Source: Rostratula benghalensis
Taxonomy: Eukaryota > Chordata > Aves > Charadriiformes > Rostratulidae
Direction: 5' to 3'
Length of the DNA: 64,000 bases
Assembly (NCBI GenBank): GCA_013399305.1
Contig: VXAI01000090.1
Location: 1,360,095 to 1,424,094, forward strand
The notes under the pieces were generated by a model. That model was given only the letters and a program-made list of their open reading frames with translations. It was not told the origin of the DNA and did not search any database. Position numbers and translations under genes: made by a program. Below, one piece after another: positions 1 through 64,000 of the stretch (positions are counted from its first letter, which is position 1; each line of letters begins with the position of its first letter).

Positions 1-3000
1 TGGGGTGCACCTAGCAGTAAATCCTCTGTGGAAAAAGAATGGCTTTGCTAACAAATGCTCCCTTGTTTATATGCACCGTAATGCTGTTTAACAGGGCAAC
101 GGTGACTGCCATAAAGGCAGGTGTGGGCTGCCCGATCACACTGGGAATGGCAGAAGGAAATTGGAACTGTGGTATCACAGAAGGAGCAAACTTTATCTCT
201 TCCCCTCCAAAGTGGAGTTGGTTAGAAGCATGACCTTGTCCACTCGAGGCTGAAGAAAGCAGCCTGCCAGGAAAGAAGCATGAAGCTGCTCAATGCATGT
301 CCCAAGATACATTCATTGCTCCGTCAAAAGAGGTATTGGCATTATCTCTCTTAAGATTTCATACAGCTCGAAGGCTCCTGGCATTGTTGGGAAATCCTTA
401 AAAATAAAATTAAGCTGTGCCAAGCAACTGAATTTCAGCCAATCAGCATATAAAAGTACTAAAGTACTTTTAGAAGGACCAAAACACAAAAAATCCCACA
501 AAAACCCCAAACCAAAAGTAAGCAGAAATGGAAAGACTTAAATAACAACACTCAAAGCAGGAAAAAGAAGAAAAAAAAAGAGGCTAAAGCAGACCAAATG
601 GTTATCAAAGAGCAGTTTGGAGCCAGGCAATCCCCTGTAGAACTGGGAGAACAACAGAACAGACCTTATTGCCTTCTGCAAGCCACACCTTGGTTTACCG
701 TGGAAATGTGAAAGGCAACAGGACTGCTGCCTTAGGAGGGCAATACTTCTCCTGGCCCTGGAGGACACAGTTGCCCCAAGCAAAAAGTTTGTCAGGTATG
801 TGTTGGTATGAACCTTGGCAATTTGCTCTTCTCTGCTTGCTCACAACTTCTCCTGCATGCCTGGTTATAGCTTCTAGTTACTTTATTGTACCACAATTCC
901 CTTTTCCCACCCCTTTGCAAAGACCTGGTCTGCTAAAACTTGCCCCAACATGAGGTCACTCTTCTTCTGGCTGCACAAGGTACAGAATTGGTGTCTTCTT
1001 GGTTTAGGGGAGGGTGTTTTATTGCTGCTGTTTCTTAGTGTGGCAGAACAACAGAGACTAGTAACTTATTACACTGACCAAGGCTGAACAGGTTTACTTG
1101 CTCAAGATGATGCTTTTAGCTGTAAGAATACTGTTTCCTCAACAAAGGAATTGATTTGCCTCTTGGCCTCCTTGATGCCTATTTCCATACTAAAGCCTCA
1201 GGCTACGTCTTCAGGTGTGCAGTGGACCAGGGCTGCTGGCACTGATTTGATGTCCTAAGCTCCCAAGAATCTTATCAAAGACCCTGTGAGAGTAGCTGTC
1301 CATCTCAGAGAAGGGGAAGAGGCTCTTTACCCTCACTTGGAGTGTCAGCTGGTGAAGGCAGATCTCATAAATAAGTATTAAGCTCTCTTGCTATCACTCT
1401 GTCCCCTGGACTCCCTGACACTCATGAGAAGCATGTAAATAGTTTGCCTTCATTAATGTACCCGGGCTCACCCCACAGTCACTGTCACCCTCCTGTTACT
1501 GTCTAGACTTGTCACAGTGAGAGCTAGTCATGAGATACATGACAGCATCTGCAGAAGTGACACCTCATGCCAGACTTCATGTCCATGTCATGCAAGAAAG
1601 GCTTGAACTGTTTACAAGCCTCCAAGACATATCATTGTGCTGAGATCTGAAGCCTTCTCTGACTGGAGGGTGTGCTGGGCATTTCTCCCAAACAGCACAG
1701 AAGAGCACCAGAAGCTGGCATGAAAGCCCTCCCATGGTAGCCACCACTGGAGCTCTTCCCTTGTGTCAGGCTCAGCTGTGGGACAATGTAGATGCATCCA
1801 GCTGAACAGAAGGTGCGCAGGGTGTCTTCTGGTCCTGAAGTGACGCTCACAAGACTGAACTCTTAAGAGCCCGTGCTCAGGAGTCAACCTGTTCACCCTC
1901 CCCTTTGGCAATTAAGCATTTTATATTGTTCTTCCATTTCAAATGCTTTCATGCCAGCCCATCCCTAACAAGGTAGCCCAATACAGAACTGCATGACCTG
2001 TGTACACTAGGGCTGGTCACCCACAGCCTTCCCTTCCTCACCAGCCCTCCTGCAGTTTCCCTCTGATCCCGCTTCTCCAAAGGGTTCCCTAGGAAGCAAG
2101 GCACCAAAGAGCTATAGTGGTCGCTGAATTTAGGCAAGGCAATCTTGGTAGCAGATCTCAGTTGGCCTCTGCTGAGACCACCATGTTCCCTTTGTCTGGT
2201 TTGAGACCCCCCCATAGCAGAGCTTGTGTCAGAATTGCCATGAGAAGCTTGAATTTCTGAACCTGGCCCTTCTGCTTGCCCCCAGGGAGGACCACCCTTA
2301 CCAGCAGCTGGAGGAAGTGCAGCACCTGGCTCGCCGCTGGCTGGGACCCACCAAGAGTGATGGTGACGGTCCTCCTCATCTCCACTTCTGAGATCTGCTG
2401 GCCAGCCTCCTGCATCCCTGCCCCGGCCAAGCTCTGTTCCGGTGAGCAACAACACATTTGTTTGATTTTCTCCTGTCTTGTAGTTATCTAATCTCCTGCC
2501 TCGGGGCTGGGAAGGCCTGAGAGCACTGGTGTGTGCATGCCCGCCCCATTTCCAAGCACACGTGAGCAGGTTTATGAAACCCTCCCTCTGTGGGTACTGC
2601 AGGAGCTGAGAAAATCTTGGCCTGAAAATACTGTAGGTATATATGGAGAACACTCATCCCCAAGCCCTGCTCACCGTTAGGTAATGATCTTCCTTTCAAG
2701 GGCGGGATGAAAAAGATCAATCGTGGCTTTCTTTTCGCGTGTGCTATAAATGGTTCTTGTGCTCTTGTAGTGGATAAAAATTATGTTGGAAACCCAGTTG
2801 CGGTCCTTTGAGGTGAAACGCTGACACTTTCTCTCCAACACACGTTTTTTAATCATGGAGTAGTCAGAAGTCAGATTGTTTCCTGTGGCTTTCTGAAAAA
2901 AACCACTTCAGTTCAGTTGTTATCAGATCAGCAATATTTACAGTTCTTTCCACGCGGGCTGGCAGATTACTTTACATACTCTATTTAGACACATTGGGAG

Positions 3001-3966
3001 GTTCCACTTCTTTTTTTTTTTTTGTTACTGGGTATGTTGATTGAAGAAAGAAGGTGTTGGTTGTGACTGATTTTTTAATGTACTTATTAAGAAAATGGTA
3101 ACATTTTAAGGTTTTGTTGTGTAGGTCAGCAAAGAGTAACAGTATACAGGCTCCTAAAACATCCTTTTTAACCCCCCCAAACAGGCAGTTCCTACATAAA
3201 TTAAAGTTTATCTTGCAGGATTTAAGAAAAAACAACGATAAATCCATTGCAGCTTTTTAAGATCGTCAGTACCATGGCAAGGATTGAAGACCAGAGATGA
3301 CTACTATAAACTTCCCCCTCTCCCTGTATCTACACCCAGTTACAATTATGCAAGAAATTAGCAATGTTTCAAGAGTGGCTGTGATGTTAAGTGCCTGTTC
3401 TCAAAAGTATTTTATGTCCCTGTGCAGATTACCAAATTGCTGTTATGCAACCAGGGAGATGAGAGCCTCTAAGGCCGTGTTTTGTTGTGAGAGCCCAGCA
3501 CATCACCCTGCTTGCAGATGTGGGAGGAATGGGGCTGCTTTAGCTGCTGGTGTATTTACCTTTGCTAACCCTTCTGACCGTACAATCAGCTCTTTTGAAA
3601 GTGGATTATAAAGGAAAAAAAAATCTAAAACAACTAATTTCCGAAAGCTTTGAGGATAGCATATTGATTTTTATTTTTTTTTTCATGCCTCAGCAATGTA
3701 GTTTGGGAGGAAACCCATCATCCACCACCATGGTACTGAGACAGTGTTCCATATCTTTTATGACGTTATTTCCCAGATAGAGTCATCTTCCAACAATTGA
3801 AAATAAAACATGGGTACAGTTGGTGTGCATTCCCGCTCGGGGACGATCTCAGATAAACCACAGCACGGTATGGCATGGCTGACAGTGGGTAAAACGAGTG
3901 GCCCAAATCTGGTTTGGGCATCCCCTGTTGCTTCATACCATGTTACGCACCCTGACCCCAGCCCAC
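1..3966. other. upstream flank of LRRC1, no supported gene
   Basis: I see no exon chain, RNA gene or recognisable repeat here. A relatively GC-rich block at about 1950-2720 carries overlapping open frames on both strands, the longest 234 codons on the minus strand (1949-2653), but I recognise none of them. There is a short T run near 3009. In mammals the neighbour on this side is KLHL31, from recalled synteny, but nothing here reads as a Kelch protein. Confidence 0.6.
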
Positions 3967-4022
3967 NNNNNNNNNNNNNNNNNNNNNNNNNNNNNNNNNN
4001 NNNNNNNNNNNNNNNNNNNNNN
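3967..4022. other. assembly gap (56 N)
   Basis: A run of 56 N at the left shoulder of the CpG island. The true length and content are unknown. GC-rich promoter DNA is a common place for such gaps in bird assemblies. Confidence 0.99.
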
Positions 4023-4137
4023 CTTTACCATCCCACCCAGGGCAAGAAGCTTCGCGGCCGAAAGTTGCGCGGTCGCCCGCCCCGGGACCAGACGGCGGTG
4101 CCGCGGGGGTTGCGGGTGTCTACCCGCCTCCCCTGGC

Positions 4138-4177
4138 GGGCTGGGTACGGGTACGGGTCTGGGGCGGGGCGGCGGGG
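4138..4177 (+). promoter_or_regulatory. G-quadruplex-capable G-run cluster in the promoter
   Basis: Seven runs of three or four G within 40 bases are separated by loops of 2, 3, 3, 3, 1 and 4 nt. The middle part reads GGGTACGGGTACGGGTCT, followed by GGGGCGGGGCGGCGGGG. This exceeds the usual four-run G4 motif. It overlaps the GC boxes. Whether it folds or regulates is inference. Confidence 0.75.
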
Positions 4178-4310
4178 CCCGGCCCCGCTGATGTCAGCCG
4201 GGACGGGGGAGGAGGGGAGGGGAGGGATGGGGAAAGGCTGCCCGTGTTCCGGGTCAGGCGCGGGAATGCGCGGCGGCCGCCAGCAGCAGCGCTGTGCCCG
4301 GCACCCCGCC

Positions 4311-4352
4311 ATGCCCCTGCGGGGAGGGCAGCGGCCCCACCAGGAGCACTAA
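4311..4352 (+). promoter_or_regulatory. possible upstream ORF (13 codons) in LRRC1 5' leader
   Basis: An ATG in good context (gccATGc) is followed by 13 codons and TAA, all upstream of the LRRC1 start. An in-frame ATG at 4266 would make it 28 codons. It matters only if transcription starts upstream of it, which is unknown. Confidence 0.35.
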
Positions 4353-4471
4353 GGGGGGGGTCCCGTCCCTCGTCCTCCCCCTCCACCCCTGCTCGGCTTC
4401 TGCTCCCGCCTATTGTTCTCCCGGGGACGCCGCGCTCGCTCCGGGGCCGCTTCCCGCTGCCGGCGCGCTGG

Positions 4472-64000
<59,529 letters not shown>

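Overview
The window is nuclear DNA from a vertebrate, almost certainly a bird. Two things show this. It holds spliced exons with GT-AG introns that code for a vertebrate leucine-rich-repeat (LRR) scaffold protein. It also holds several CR1 LINE retrotransposon fragments of avian type, with short-octamer 3' ends such as TTCTATGATTCTAT or CTGTGATTCTGTGATT. I see no bacterial, phage or plasmid gene organisation. Nearly all open reading frames other than the exons are chance frames in introns or relics of CR1.

One gene explains the window: LRRC1 (LANO, 'LAP and no PDZ'), on the plus strand and truncated at the right edge. Eleven coding exons (4636-4794, 20084-20201, 31779-31857, 35027-35116, 45610-45666, 47288-47351, 48098-48172, 49943-50087, 53053-53171, 54254-54337 and 63373-63488) join in a continuous frame. 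They give 368 complete codons plus two bases of codon 369. This is the N-terminal cap and the LRR array of a protein that is about 520 residues in mammals. The remaining LRR tail and the C-terminal PDZ-binding end lie beyond 64000.

Layout. Positions 1-3966 are upstream flank with no gene I can support. A 56-base assembly gap (3967-4022) touches the left side of a CpG island (about 4023-5060). The island holds the presumed promoter, a very G-rich run, upstream AUGs and coding exon 1. Intron 1 (15.3 kb) carries CR1 pieces at 11.1-12.1 kb and 15.2-15.8 kb, a perfect 16-bp hairpin near 7.04 kb and a homeodomain/E-box-like block just upstream of exon 2. Intron 2 (11.6 kb) carries a CR1 3' end with a still-open ORF2 tail. 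Intron 3 has a small CR1 relic. Intron 4 (10.5 kb) has a composite CR1 with a 28-bp tandem duplication and a candidate 36-nt in-frame microexon. Introns 5-7 are short and plain. Intron 8 has an old, degraded CR1. Intron 10 (9.0 kb) has another CR1 3' end.

I found no tRNA, rRNA, CRISPR, virus or new multi-gene system. The items worth a second look are regulatory, structural or splicing candidates, and none can be proven from sequence alone.
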